From the NCBI GenBank assembly GCA_040904025.1, contig JBBDUG010000009.1, forward strand, positions 1-46,698: a DNA stretch of 46,698 nt. Direction: 5' to 3'. The DNA is from JBBDUG01 sp040904025. GTDB taxonomy: Bacteria > Patescibacteriota > Minisyncoccia > Phycocordibacterales > SW-6-46-9. The notes under the pieces were generated by a model, which did not search any database, was not told the origin of the DNA, and saw nothing but the letters and a program-made list of their open reading frames with translations. The position numbers and the translations under genes were made by a program. Shown here one piece after another: positions 37,520-45,638 of this stretch; the stretch's first letter is position 1; each line of letters begins with the position of its first letter.

Positions 37520-38239
37520 TTACGCAGCGTTAGAAGAAAGATGTCGCAAGACCTTCCGCTTTGCAACCGGCAAAACTGTTGGTTCATACGGAAAGTCAAG
37601 CTCCATCTCGAAAGAGAATACTAAAGGATTAGGGAGATCTGGACGCTCCTCCAAGAGTGATATCTTTATATCCTCCGGGGAGATATTCTTCGACTCCGAC
37701 ACACTCTTGACACATTTGGTGCGAAGTGATCTATACCTCTCTTCGGAAGAGGTGTAGATAGAGAGAGTGTACTCCAAAATATTGAGTGACCCTCTCTCTA
37801 CATCGGGGATAAAGAGGTATCCCTCATCTAGATACAAAGACACCATCCCTACCTCTTCCATTTTGAGATTGTCCTCCACAAATTCAAAGATGGTAGAACC
37901 CTCATAGATCAACTCCGTGATTTTGGAAAAAGTCCACTCCATGAGTTCACGTACCACCCTCATGTACGTTCCTTCAAGCTGAGGTTTCTCATATATTACC
38001 TCCCCAGCTTCAAGATCCACATCCTTAACCACCCCAGGAAACTTTTCGTGTATATCGGCCTCGCTATCGAGAACAATACGTAAGAGAGCACGGGTAGCGA
38101 TAAGTTCCCCAAGGTGCGGATACAGGCGATTATGAGAAAAGTCTTGTCTCACCTCCCCAAGCTTTGCCAGTATCTTATACTGCGCTTTTTCGTAATCATC
38201 AATCGCTGCGATAAAAAGATCAGAATTCCATCCAGGCAT
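37520..38239 (-). CDS. Unknown soluble protein, monocistronic
   Basis: A 239-residue protein from ATG 38239 (MPGWNSDLFIAAIDDYEKAQ). GGAGAGG lies just upstream; the longer frame begins with a TTG inside that Shine-Dalgarno and is rejected. No TM or signal. It is mostly helical at first (YKILAKLGEVRQDF), acidic in the centre, with a basic end (VAKRKVLRHLSSNAA). Not recognised. The TAGTGT -10 at 38285-38290, 45 nt before the ATG, and a strong terminator place it with the array genes 17297, 19161 and 19586. Confidence 0.65.
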   Translation of the reverse strand: MPGWNSDLFIAAIDDYEKAQYKILAKLGEVRQDFSHNRLYPHLGELIATRALLRIVLDSEADIHEKFPGVVKDVDLEAGEVIYEKPQLEGTYMRVVRELMEWTFSKITELIYEGSTIFEFVEDNLKMEEVGMVSLYLDEGYLFIPDVERGSLNILEYTLSIYTSSEERYRSLRTKCVKSVSESKNISPEDIKISLLEERPDLPNPLVFSFEMELDFPYEPTVLPVAKRKVLRHLSSNAA

Positions 38240-38284
38240 GGTCCACCTCTCCAATATCTATGGCTGGAAACATTCTCTACCTTC

Positions 38285-38290
38285 ACACTA
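38285..38290 (-). promoter_or_regulatory. -10 TAGTGT promoter
   Basis: The minus strand reads TGTGTAGTGT, 45 nt before ATG 38239. The -35 is weak. Confidence 0.45.
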
Positions 38291-38313
38291 CACAAAAAGA
38301 AAAAATGAGTAAA

Positions 38314-38736
38314 CTACTTTCTCTCGTACTTTGTCGCTACTCGAATACGAGCAATTTCCTTCTCAAGAAGTCCTTCAAATTTTGCAAACTGCTCATCATC
38401 CACGTGCTCATGCTTTTCCATGAGCATTTGTGCACGATCACGTGCTGCCTGTGCTTTTTCAATATCAATATCTTCTACACGCTCTGCAGATCCAGCAAGA
38501 ATGATGACACGTCCATCATCTCGAACTTCCACAAAGCCGTGTCCAACTGCCATGGGGAGTGCAGTATCGTCTTTCTGTATACGTAATTCTCCCGGAACCA
38601 ATGTTGAAATTATCGGGGTATGCCGCGCAAGTATTGTTATCTCCCCCGCTCCTGTAGGTACCGTCACCCGTTCTATCTCATCTTCATAGAGAGATTCTTC
38701 GGGGGTAACTATCTGAAATGGGAATTTCATTGCCAT
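38314..38736 (-). CDS. atpC: ATP synthase epsilon subunit
   Basis: Central-stalk subunit that couples rotation and inhibits ATP hydrolysis. The 140 residues begin MAMKFPFQIVTPEESLYEDE. The beta-sandwich shows VTVPTGAGEITILARHTPII near 24-43 and GHGFVEVRDDGRVIILAGSAE near 64-84. The C-terminal helical domain (about 88-138) is present. It is the last gene of the operon, 2 nt after the stop of an inserted membrane-protein gene that separates it from atpD. Confidence 0.95.
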   Translation of the reverse strand: MAMKFPFQIVTPEESLYEDEIERVTVPTGAGEITILARHTPIISTLVPGELRIQKDDTALPMAVGHGFVEVRDDGRVIILAGSAERVEDIDIEKAQAARDRAQMLMEKHEHVDDEQFAKFEGLLEKEIARIRVATKYERK

Positions 38737-38738
38737 AT

Positions 38739-39368
38739 CTATGCATTAGATGTATCACGCAGCTTTGTATACAGCAGTGCAACCATGAGATGTGAGAAGG
38801 GTACGGTAAGGATGAGTCCGACACCAAAGAGTGCAGCTCCTGCCATATTGAGAATGATGAGGAAAATGAATATAAGAAGCAGATTCCACTTGTGTCCTTT
38901 TGTAATATTCTTGCTGTCAACCATTGACTCCAGTATGCCCCCACCCCTGTGCACAAAGGCAAAGGAAGCGAAGCTGAAGGTAATCCAAAAGATAAATGCA
39001 GGGAATATAAAGAGAAAGAGGCCGAGGAATACAATGACCGCGACAAGTATCTGAAGACCCACATATCCCGGAACAAGCTCCCCACGACTCCAGAGTGTCT
39101 CTATCTTCGGATCTTTCCCCTCAACAATATCAAGGAGTATTTGTATGATCCCAACCGCAAAGATTGCGGCAATGAGCCATATGAGAAGTGTCAGAAGTAT
39201 CATTGCGGGAATATTAGCAATACTCTGCTCATCCATGAGAAGCCCTGATCCGCCGATGATAAGGGCAACTGCTATATATGCCCCCAGAAGCACAAGAATA
39301 TGCTTCTCAAAGAGCTTCCAGGTGTCTTTAAACAGCTGTTGTATGTTGAATGTCTTCATATTATTCAT
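38739..39368 (-). CDS. Multi-pass membrane protein inserted between atpD and atpC
   Basis: A 209-residue protein with five or six TM helices: about 20-40 (HILVLLGAYIAVALIIGGSG), 52-76 (IPAMILLTLLIWLIAAIFAV), 100-135 (LQILVAVIVFLGLFLFIFPA) and two near 160-200. The sequence resembles DUF975/YciC-like glycerophosphodiesterase membrane-domain proteins (FPAFIFWITFSFASFAFV), but assignment is tentative. Several ATGs overlap the end of atpD; 39368 is favoured because AGGTGG lies 6 nt upstream, and 39359, 39371 and 39383 are alternatives. Its place inside the ATP synthase operon guarantees co-expression; whether it interacts with Fo is unknown. Confidence 0.65.
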   Translation of the reverse strand: MNNMKTFNIQQLFKDTWKLFEKHILVLLGAYIAVALIIGGSGLLMDEQSIANIPAMILLTLLIWLIAAIFAVGIIQILLDIVEGKDPKIETLWSRGELVPGYVGLQILVAVIVFLGLFLFIFPAFIFWITFSFASFAFVHRGGGILESMVDSKNITKGHKWNLLLIFIFLIILNMAGAALFGVGLILTVPFSHLMVALLYTKLRDTSNA

Positions 39369-40767
39369 CATTACCCACCTCATCTATTGTACCCTTCATG
39401 TAGAAGGCCTGCTCTTCTTTCTCATCATGCTTTCCTTCGAGGATTTCTTCGAATCCACGGATCGTCTCCTCAAGAGAGACATATGTACCGGATACTCCGG
39501 TAAACTGCTCAGCCACGAAGAACGGTTGTGAGAGGAAACGTTGTATCTTTCGTGCACGCGCCACCGTCACCTTGTCCTCATCGGAGAGTTCATCCATTCC
39601 GAGAATGGCGATAATATCCTGCAGATCCTTATACCGCTGCAGTATCTGCTGTACTCCACGTGCGACATTGTAGTGTCGCTCTCCAACAACAGTTGCATCA
39701 AGCACTGTTGAGGTTGAGTCTAGTGGATCAACTGCCGGGTATATTCCAAGCTCAGCAAGTGAACGAGAGAGCACAACTGTAGAGTCGAGGTGTGCGAATG
39801 TTGTCGCTGGTGCAGGGTCAGTCAAGTCATCAGCCGGAACATAGACTGCCTGTACAGAGGTGATAGAACCACTATCGGTGGATGTAATGCGCTCTTGCAA
39901 TGCTGCCATCTCAGATGAGAGTGTCGGCTGATATCCAACCGCAGACGGCATACGACCCAACAGCGCGGAGAGCTCTGAACCCGCCTGTGTAAAGCGGAAG
40001 ATGTTGTCGATAAAGAGGAGGAGGTCTTTTCCTTCTTCATCACGGAAGTACTCCGCCATAGCAAGTGCTGTGAGTGCCACACGTGCACGTGCTCCAGGCG
40101 GCTCGTTCATCTGCCCGAAGACCAATGCGGTCTTGTCGAGCACTCCTGACTCCTCCATCTCCTTATAAAGGTCATTCCCCTCTCGAGACCGTTCACCAAC
40201 ACCGGCAAAACATGAATATCCTCCATGCTCAGATGCAATGTTGTGAATGAGCTCCTGGATGATGACAGTCTTTCCGACACCAGCACCACCAAAGAGTCCA
40301 ACCTTTCCACCACGGAGGAATGGTGCGATGAGATCAATAACTTTGATACCCGTCTCAAAGACCTCTGATGAGGTGGATTGTGAGACAAAATCAGGAGCAG
40401 GACGGTGGATAGGGTATCTCTTCTCCGAATCCACCTCCCCGCCACCATCTATTGTCTCTCCGGTAACTTTAAACATACGTCCGAGTGTCTTCTCTCCAAC
40501 CGGAACAGAGATCGACTCTCCGGTCGCAATCACTTCCTGACCGCGAGTCAGTCCATCTGTTGATGACATAGAGACTGTGCGAACTTCTCTGAGCCCGAGG
40601 TGCTTCTGCACCTCAAGGGTGATACGTTCACCACCGCACTCTACATGCAATGCATCATATATCTCTGGAAGATCTCCATCCTCGAAGAGAACATCGACGA
40701 CTGGGCCGATAATTTGAATTATATTTCCTTTTGTTTGTGTTGTATTCATATCTAGACGTCTATTCAT
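39361..40767 (-). CDS. atpD: ATP synthase beta subunit
   Basis: Catalytic subunit of F1. The 468 residues contain Walker A GGAGVGKT near 160-167 (in GLFGGAGVGKTVIIQEL), the catalytic Glu region GVGERSREGNDLY, Walker B LLLFIDNIFRF near 250-260, and the ALLGRMPSAVGYQPTL stretch. Length is normal. The start overlaps the atpG stop as TAATG; an internal ATG at 40749 is an alternative that removes six residues. Confidence 0.97.
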   Translation of the reverse strand: MNRRLDMNTTQTKGNIIQIIGPVVDVLFEDGDLPEIYDALHVECGGERITLEVQKHLGLREVRTVSMSSTDGLTRGQEVIATGESISVPVGEKTLGRMFKVTGETIDGGGEVDSEKRYPIHRPAPDFVSQSTSSEVFETGIKVIDLIAPFLRGGKVGLFGGAGVGKTVIIQELIHNIASEHGGYSCFAGVGERSREGNDLYKEMEESGVLDKTALVFGQMNEPPGARARVALTALAMAEYFRDEEGKDLLLFIDNIFRFTQAGSELSALLGRMPSAVGYQPTLSSEMAALQERITSTDSGSITSVQAVYVPADDLTDPAPATTFAHLDSTVVLSRSLAELGIYPAVDPLDSTSTVLDATVVGERHYNVARGVQQILQRYKDLQDIIAILGMDELSDEDKVTVARARKIQRFLSQPFFVAEQFTGVSGTYVSLEETIRGFEEILEGKHDEKEEQAFYMKGTIDEVGNDE

Positions 40768-41681
40768 TATGCACCTGAGAGTGCCTCTGCTCCAGAGGCG
40801 ATCTCAGAGATCTCACGGGTAATGGCAGCTTGTCGCGCACGATTATACGAAAGCGTCAGTTCACGAGAAAGCTTCTCTGCATTCTCTGTTGCATTCTTCA
40901 TCGCTATCATACGTGAACTGTGTTCACTTGCACGGGATTCGAGTAATGCCTGGTACACCTGCACCTCCACCAAATCACGCAAGATGCGATCCACCACTTC
41001 ATCTTCTGAGGGCTCAAAGAGATAGTTGGAGAGATCCGCCACATCCTCTCCCTTCTGCCCTTTTCCTCCGGCATCCTCCATCATATTACGCACATTCTCA
41101 ACGGTAACGGGGAGGAGTTGGCGTGCTAGAACTTCATTAGAGAGTGCTGAGATAAAGTTGGTATAGACAAGCACAATGTTGTGGTACTCTCCCGTCTCAA
41201 ACTCATCCACCAAAAGCCGAGCAAGTGGAAGCACATCTTCAAGGGCGATCTTTTCAGGAAGATCAATGAAGCTTCCAACGATATCTCCCCCTATCTTCCG
41301 CGCCACTTTCTCGGAACGCTTTCCCACAGTGACAAATCTAATCTCAGCCTCACGTTTTGCATGCACTCGTTCAAGGAACGTCTTTACCCCCTTCTCAACA
41401 TTCACATTAAAGCTTCCACAAAGTCCTTTGTTTGATGAGAAAAGCACAACAAGATTCCGCTTTACATCACCGTGGGAGAAGAGACGATGATTCACGGTAC
41501 GCTGCTTTGAAACATTCACGAGAATCTCCAGTGCACGCTCGGCGTATGGACGCGAAGAGAGTGCAGTGTCTGTTGCCTTCTTCATCTTCGAGACAGAAAC
41601 AAGCTCCATAGCACGAGTGATCTTTTGGATATTTCCAACCGAATTGATCTTCGCCTTAATTGTTCGAGCTTGTAGTGCCAT
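40767..41681 (-). CDS. atpG: ATP synthase gamma subunit
   Basis: Rotor shaft of F1, 304 residues. The N-terminal helix is typical (RTIKAKINSVGNIQKITRAM, then ELVSVSKMKKA). The central Rossmann-like domain has SSNKGLCGSFNVNV near 83-96. The C-terminal helix ends with LTLSYNRARQAAITREISEI and ASGAEAL. The start is 2 nt after the atpA stop. Confidence 0.96.
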   Translation of the reverse strand: MALQARTIKAKINSVGNIQKITRAMELVSVSKMKKATDTALSSRPYAERALEILVNVSKQRTVNHRLFSHGDVKRNLVVLFSSNKGLCGSFNVNVEKGVKTFLERVHAKREAEIRFVTVGKRSEKVARKIGGDIVGSFIDLPEKIALEDVLPLARLLVDEFETGEYHNIVLVYTNFISALSNEVLARQLLPVTVENVRNMMEDAGGKGQKGEDVADLSNYLFEPSEDEVVDRILRDLVEVQVYQALLESRASEHSSRMIAMKNATENAEKLSRELTLSYNRARQAAITREISEIASGAEALSGA

Positions 41682-41683
41682 AT

Positions 41684-43195
41684 CTAATCGTTAAATTGTG
41701 AAAGAAACTGCTCTGCTGCAGCGGTGAGCTCCTCCTGCACCTCATCACTCCACTCTTTTGTCGCCCGTTCAACGAGATCTCTCTTTGCATCGAGGAGGAA
41801 TTGCCTATATTCCTTCTCAAAGCGTGATATATCATCAACCTCGATATCATCAAGGAGTCCCTGATTGGCAGTGTAGATAAGAGCAATCTGGATGCCCACC
41901 GGCACCGGTGCGCTCTGCGGCTGCTTGAGCAGTTCAACAAGACGCTCTCCACGATCCAGCTGCTTCTTTGTTGCCGGATCAAGATCAGATGCAAATTGTG
42001 CAAATGCCTCGATCTCGCGGAACTGTGCAAGTTGTGTACGCAGCTTCCCCGCCACCTTCTTCATCGACTTTATCTGCGCTGATCCTCCCACACGGGAGAC
42101 AGAGTTTCCGACATTCACTGCCGGACGGATTCCTCTGTTAAAGATTCCTGCCTCAAGGAATATCTGTCCGTCTGTAATAGAGATGACGTTTGTTGGAATA
42201 TATGCAGAGAGGTCTCCTGCCTGTGTCTCAATTATCGGCAATGCTGTTATCGATCCTCCACCCGCCTTCTCATTGCGTCGTGCGGCACGCTCAAGAAGGC
42301 GTGAGTGGAGATAGAAGACATCTCCGGGATATGCCTCACGTCCCGGTGGACGACGTAATAGAAGGGATATCTCACGATATGCGGTAGCATGCTTTGAGAG
42401 ATCATCATAGATAATGAGAACATCCTTGCCCTGATCCATGAAGTATTCTCCGAGCGCTACACCGGCATACGGTGAAATATATGCATATGATGCACCATCT
42501 GATGCACCAGCTAATACCACAGTTGTGTAGTCCATTGCACCAGCCTCCTCAAGCTCAGAGACAATACGAGCAACCTTTGAGCGCTTCTGTCCGATTGCAA
42601 CATATATACAGAGCACATCCTCATCCTTTTGGTTGAGGATGGTATCGATGGCTAAAGTTGTCTTTCCAGTCTGTCGGTCTCCGATAATGAGCTCTCTCTG
42701 TCCGCGTCCGATCGGTATCATGGCATCAATTGCCTTGATACCTGTCTGCAGTGGCTGATCAACTGGTTGTCGCTCCATGACACCAGGCGCTCTGCGTTCC
42801 ACAAGATATTCTTCAGTACTATCTATATCCCCCTTGCCGTCAATGGGGCGCATGAGAGGATCAACAATGCGTCCGATCATGTCATCACCAACGGGGACTG
42901 AGAGAATATTCCCGGTACGCTCCACCGTGTCTCCCTCTCCAATATGTGCAAACTCACCGAGAATGATTGCACCGACAACCCCCTCTTCGAGGTTGAGGGC
43001 AATACCGAGCACTTCTTTTCCATCGGGAGTATCAGGAAAGCGAAGCATCTCTTGTGATTGGACTCCTTCGAGTCCAACAAGCTGTGCAATACCGTCGGCA
43101 ACTTCAATCACACGACCAACTTCACGCACTTCGATCTCTGATTCGAAGTTCTCTATCTTTGACTTTAAATTATCAACAAGTCTGTTTGTGGACAT
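41684..43195 (-). CDS. atpA: ATP synthase alpha subunit
   Basis: Non-catalytic nucleotide-binding subunit of F1. The 503 residues contain the N-terminal beta-barrel (GVQSQEMLRF), the Walker A GDRQTGKT near 169-176, YVAIGQKRSKVARIV, the Walker B VLIIYDDLSKHA near 260-271, and the signature PAVNVGNSVSRVG near 360-372. Length is typical. It follows atpH by 14 nt. Confidence 0.97.
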   Translation of the reverse strand: MSTNRLVDNLKSKIENFESEIEVREVGRVIEVADGIAQLVGLEGVQSQEMLRFPDTPDGKEVLGIALNLEEGVVGAIILGEFAHIGEGDTVERTGNILSVPVGDDMIGRIVDPLMRPIDGKGDIDSTEEYLVERRAPGVMERQPVDQPLQTGIKAIDAMIPIGRGQRELIIGDRQTGKTTLAIDTILNQKDEDVLCIYVAIGQKRSKVARIVSELEEAGAMDYTTVVLAGASDGASYAYISPYAGVALGEYFMDQGKDVLIIYDDLSKHATAYREISLLLRRPPGREAYPGDVFYLHSRLLERAARRNEKAGGGSITALPIIETQAGDLSAYIPTNVISITDGQIFLEAGIFNRGIRPAVNVGNSVSRVGGSAQIKSMKKVAGKLRTQLAQFREIEAFAQFASDLDPATKKQLDRGERLVELLKQPQSAPVPVGIQIALIYTANQGLLDDIEVDDISRFEKEYRQFLLDAKRDLVERATKEWSDEVQEELTAAAEQFLSQFND

Positions 43196-43209
43196 GTATA
43201 TATAAACGG

Positions 43210-43581
43210 TTAGTGAAGTAAGTGGGTTCGGAGTTGTTCTAATGTACGGCGCATGCTTGCATCATACCGCCGATAGTTATACTCGGCGATAAAGCCCCCG
43301 ATAAGATTGGAATTCTCCTCTACCTTCTCCTCGGCATCTGATGGTGCACCGATCTTCGAGCGAATACTCTCGCGCGCCTCAGAAGAGAGTGTAAATGGTG
43401 TCTCGATCATGACACGCTCCCTATCCCGCTCTCTTTGTGCCTGACGCTCAAGATACCGAACAATTGGAGGGAGAAGCGGGAGAAGACCACGTGTCTTGAG
43501 ATACCTGCAAAAGCGATCAAGTCCCCCCTCTTCTGCCGCCATTTCTCGGGCGACTCCTGCAAGTGTAGCAACCCGTATCAT
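43210..43581 (-). CDS. atpH: ATP synthase delta subunit, shortened
   Basis: Links F1 to the b stalk (OSCP). Only 123 residues instead of about 175. The conserved C-terminal part is clear (LIGGFIAEYNYRRYDASMRR, then TLEQLRTHLL). The N-terminal helical bundle that binds alpha is reduced. No frameshift is visible, so the small size is probably natural in this lineage. The ATG overlaps the atpF stop as ATGA. Confidence 0.85.
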   Translation of the reverse strand: MIRVATLAGVAREMAAEEGGLDRFCRYLKTRGLLPLLPPIVRYLERQAQRERDRERVMIETPFTLSSEARESIRSKIGAPSDAEEKVEENSNLIGGFIAEYNYRRYDASMRRTLEQLRTHLLH

Positions 43582-44078
43582 GACTGTTTGATAAGAGAGC
43601 GGATAAAGGTGTCATTCTTTTTCTCATCTATATTCTCTCGGAGCACTTTTTCAGTTGCATCAACGACCATCTTAACCGCATCCTTTTCAACCTCTCCTTT
43701 TAGTTTGCTCCGCTCTTCCTCTATTTTCTCTTTTCCGCGCTCAAGGATGAGATCAGCTTCTGTACTCGCCTTCCCCCGCGCTTCTTCGATAATCTCACGC
43801 TCTTTAGAGCGTGCATCAGAGACAATCTCATTTGCCTCAATCTGAGCTTCTTTCATACGCTTCTCATACGCTTCTTTTGCCATCACGCGGTCACGCTCGG
43901 CTTTCTGTGCATTCTCGACACCATCCTGTATACGCTGTTTTCGCTTGTCCAAGACATCCTTGATGGATGAAAAGACGAACTTTTTGAGAAGCCAGAAGAT
44001 AATGAGGAAGTTGACGAGGTTTGCTAGTGCAACCCGCCAATCAAATCCAATATTCGAGAGTGCATCGTATAAATCCAT
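43578..44078 (-). CDS. atpF: ATP synthase b subunit
   Basis: Peripheral stalk, 166 residues. It has one TM helix (about 15-33: VALANLVNFLIIFWLLKKFV) and a long charged coiled-coil (about 40-150) with KRKQRIQDGVENAQKAERDR and ILERGKEKIEEERSKLKGEV. The ATG at 44078 (MDLYDALSNIG) is 1 nt after the atpE stop. The frame continues 21 codons upstream over the end of atpE, but that extension is not typical of b subunits. Its stop overlaps atpH. Confidence 0.93.
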   Translation of the reverse strand: MDLYDALSNIGFDWRVALANLVNFLIIFWLLKKFVFSSIKDVLDKRKQRIQDGVENAQKAERDRVMAKEAYEKRMKEAQIEANEIVSDARSKEREIIEEARGKASTEADLILERGKEKIEEERSKLKGEVEKDAVKMVVDATEKVLRENIDEKKNDTFIRSLIKQS

Positions 44079-44079
44079 A

Positions 44080-44319
44080 TTAGATGAGGAAGAAGAGAAC
44101 GAGTGCATAGATAGCTGATGACTCAGCCATAGCAACTCCAATGATCATGCGGGTAAAGAGCTCTCCTGACATCTCAGGATTACGTCCCATAGCTTCGAGT
44201 GCTTTTCCGATGAGATATCCCTCACCGATAGCAGCACCAAAGAGTGATGTCGTTGCAAGTCCTTTTCCGATCAATGTTGCTGCCTCAACACTCAAGACAG
44301 ATGTTACAGTCGGTTCCAT
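44080..44319 (-). CDS. atpE: ATP synthase c subunit with Na+-type two-carboxylate signature
   Basis: Rotor-ring hairpin of 79 residues: TM1 (about 13-35), the polar loop GRNPE near 45-49 that contacts F1, and TM2 (about 55-78). The ion-binding Glu lies in GVAMAESSAIYALV in TM2. TM1 has GAAIGEGYLIGKALEAMG, placing a second Glu where Na+-binding rings have Gln or Glu. Glu-Ser in TM2 followed by Tyr four residues later completes the pattern known from Na+ rings, including the two-carboxylate ring of Fusobacterium nucleatum. Na+ coupling is therefore predicted, not shown. It is preceded by a structured intercistronic region. Confidence 0.95.
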   Translation of the reverse strand: MEPTVTSVLSVEAATLIGKGLATTSLFGAAIGEGYLIGKALEAMGRNPEMSGELFTRMIIGVAMAESSAIYALVLFFLI

Positions 44320-44337
44320 ATAAATATTGTTATTTCC

Positions 44338-44433
44338 ACTATTAATGACCGTGGATTTAGGAGACCTCCCCTATCTCCACGGCGTGCCTCAAAGGCACAT
44401 GAATCTTAACACAAGCTCAGCTTATGTGTAGGT
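44338..44433 (-). promoter_or_regulatory. Structured intercistronic region between atpB and atpE
   Basis: On the minus strand three hairpins follow each other: CATGAA...TTCATG with an inner ACACATAAGC/GCTTGTGT stem, GTGCC-TTTGA-GGCAC, and CCGTGGA...TCCACGG enclosing GGGAGGTCTCC. No T-run follows any of them. mRNA protection or processing that raises atpE expression is a likely purpose, since the ring needs about ten c subunits per complex. Confidence 0.6.
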
Positions 44434-45243
44434 TCATGAGCCCTCTTCTTCGCGCTTTACCGAAAGCGTATAGTATGCGGCAACTAGTGCACCAAATACG
44501 ATCGCCTGAACCACAGCAAAGAGAAGGTTGAGTGAAAGCCAGAGAGACGGCAGGATATATGCCAATGCCCCGATGATAAGAATGGCGAGAACTTCTCCGG
44601 CAAACATGTTTCCAAAAAGACGGAATGAGAGTGAGATGACCTTTGCCGCCTCTGCGATAATATCAAGAAATCCAATGAAGAAGTTAACTAATGCCAATGC
44701 TCCATCCTTAATTCCCTTTTTAAAACCAACAATGAGCTCTTTGATACGAATGAAGCGTCCAATGTATCCAAGAACTCCATAGTCACGAATACTCTCTATC
44801 TGTATAAGAAGCATCATTGCCAAAGCAAGACCAAATGTAGTATTGAAATCACTTGTGGGGGTACGGAAAAGTGGAATGCCATTGTATGTAAAGCTGGTGA
44901 CCCCGGGAATGAGTCCAATACAGTTTGCCACACCTATATATACAAAGAGCGCACCGATAAGAGGAAAGATGCGCTCTGAGAGTTTTCTACTAGACGTGAT
45001 CTGATTTGTGAGATTGAGCATACTCTCATAGAGCACCTCAATAGTATTCTGCAATTTGTTGGGCACCAGAGAGAAGCGGCGAACAGTATATGCACCAACA
45101 ATGGCAAAGAGAATACCAATAAGGATAATGAGGAGAAATGAGTTTGTTATAGGAAAGCCACCGATATATGCAATAGTTTCGGGTCCAACAGGAGCTATTT
45201 CTCTATGTATCTGAGGAATAATATCCATACTATTTGTTCTCAT
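44434..45243 (-). CDS. atpB: ATP synthase a subunit
   Basis: Ion-channel stator of Fo, 269 residues with five or six TM helices. The essential Arg is in VISLSFRLFGNMFAGEVL near 203-220. Other conserved parts are NCIGLIPGVTSFT near 107-119 and the last helix FAVVQAIVFGALVAAYYTL. It starts MRTNSMDIIPQIHREIAPVG, with 14 nt overlapping the upstream small membrane gene; Met6 is an alternative start. It is the second gene of the operon. Confidence 0.95.
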   Translation of the reverse strand: MRTNSMDIIPQIHREIAPVGPETIAYIGGFPITNSFLLIILIGILFAIVGAYTVRRFSLVPNKLQNTIEVLYESMLNLTNQITSSRKLSERIFPLIGALFVYIGVANCIGLIPGVTSFTYNGIPLFRTPTSDFNTTFGLALAMMLLIQIESIRDYGVLGYIGRFIRIKELIVGFKKGIKDGALALVNFFIGFLDIIAEAAKVISLSFRLFGNMFAGEVLAILIIGALAYILPSLWLSLNLLFAVVQAIVFGALVAAYYTLSVKREEEGS

Positions 45244-45499
45244 CTAACTTAGTGCGCATTTCTTTTAGATCTGCATTCACCTTCTTGATCCTAAAAGAGA
45301 GGATCACCCAGGAGAGGATAAATGCCACTACAAGAAGAATATATGTCGCCGTATTCCCCTCACTGAGCATCCCTCCAATCCAGACTGCCAGGAGTGCTGG
45401 AATACCAAAGATGAAGATCACCTCTATCATAATTGAAAAAGCGCGAGTTTGGAGCCGCGCATATTCACCTTTCAGCTCTCCTTTTTTCTCTTTTTCCAT
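45230..45499 (-). CDS. AtpZ/AtpI-like small membrane protein
   Basis: An 89-residue protein with two TM helices (about 22-43 and 50-70) and charged ends (MEKEKKGELKGEYARLQTRA; FRIKKVNADLKEMRTKLDENK). Position at the head of the atp operon, size and topology match AtpZ/AtpI, which help assemble the c ring or bring in Mg2+/Ca2+. Direct sequence similarity is weak. It overlaps atpB by 14 nt. Confidence 0.7.
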   Translation of the reverse strand: MEKEKKGELKGEYARLQTRAFSIMIEVIFIFGIPALLAVWIGGMLSEGNTATYILLVVAFILSWVILSFRIKKVNADLKEMRTKLDENK

Positions 45500-45517
45500 G
45501 TTTAAAATACAGCCTGT

Positions 45518-45545
45518 ATTATACGAAAGAGAGGTATGTATGCAA
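45518..45545 (-). promoter_or_regulatory. Promoter of the ATP synthase operon
   Basis: The minus strand reads TTGCAT (45540-45545), 16 bp, TATAAT (45518-45523). The leader is about 11 nt before the first ATG at 45499. No other clear promoter is visible inside the operon. Confidence 0.7.
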
Positions 45546-45616
45546 CAGGCAGGCTGTGGAATGGAAGAGGATGTAAGAGTTGCATAACAATTTCGTTATA
45601 TTATACTAGAGACAGT

Positions 45617-45634
45617 AATTACCAGTCAGTAATT
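45617..45634 (+). promoter_or_regulatory. Probable operator of the toxin-antitoxin pair
   Basis: AATTAC-CAGTCA-GTAATT is an inverted repeat between TATACT (45602-45607) and the toxin start. TA antitoxins usually bind such sites to repress their own operon. Confidence 0.5.
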
Positions 45635-45638
45635 CAAT

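Noticed and set aside
44079..44141. 21-residue extension of the b subunit
   Set aside because: It overlaps atpE, is Ser-rich and not typical of AtpF; ATG 44078 directly follows the atpE stop.
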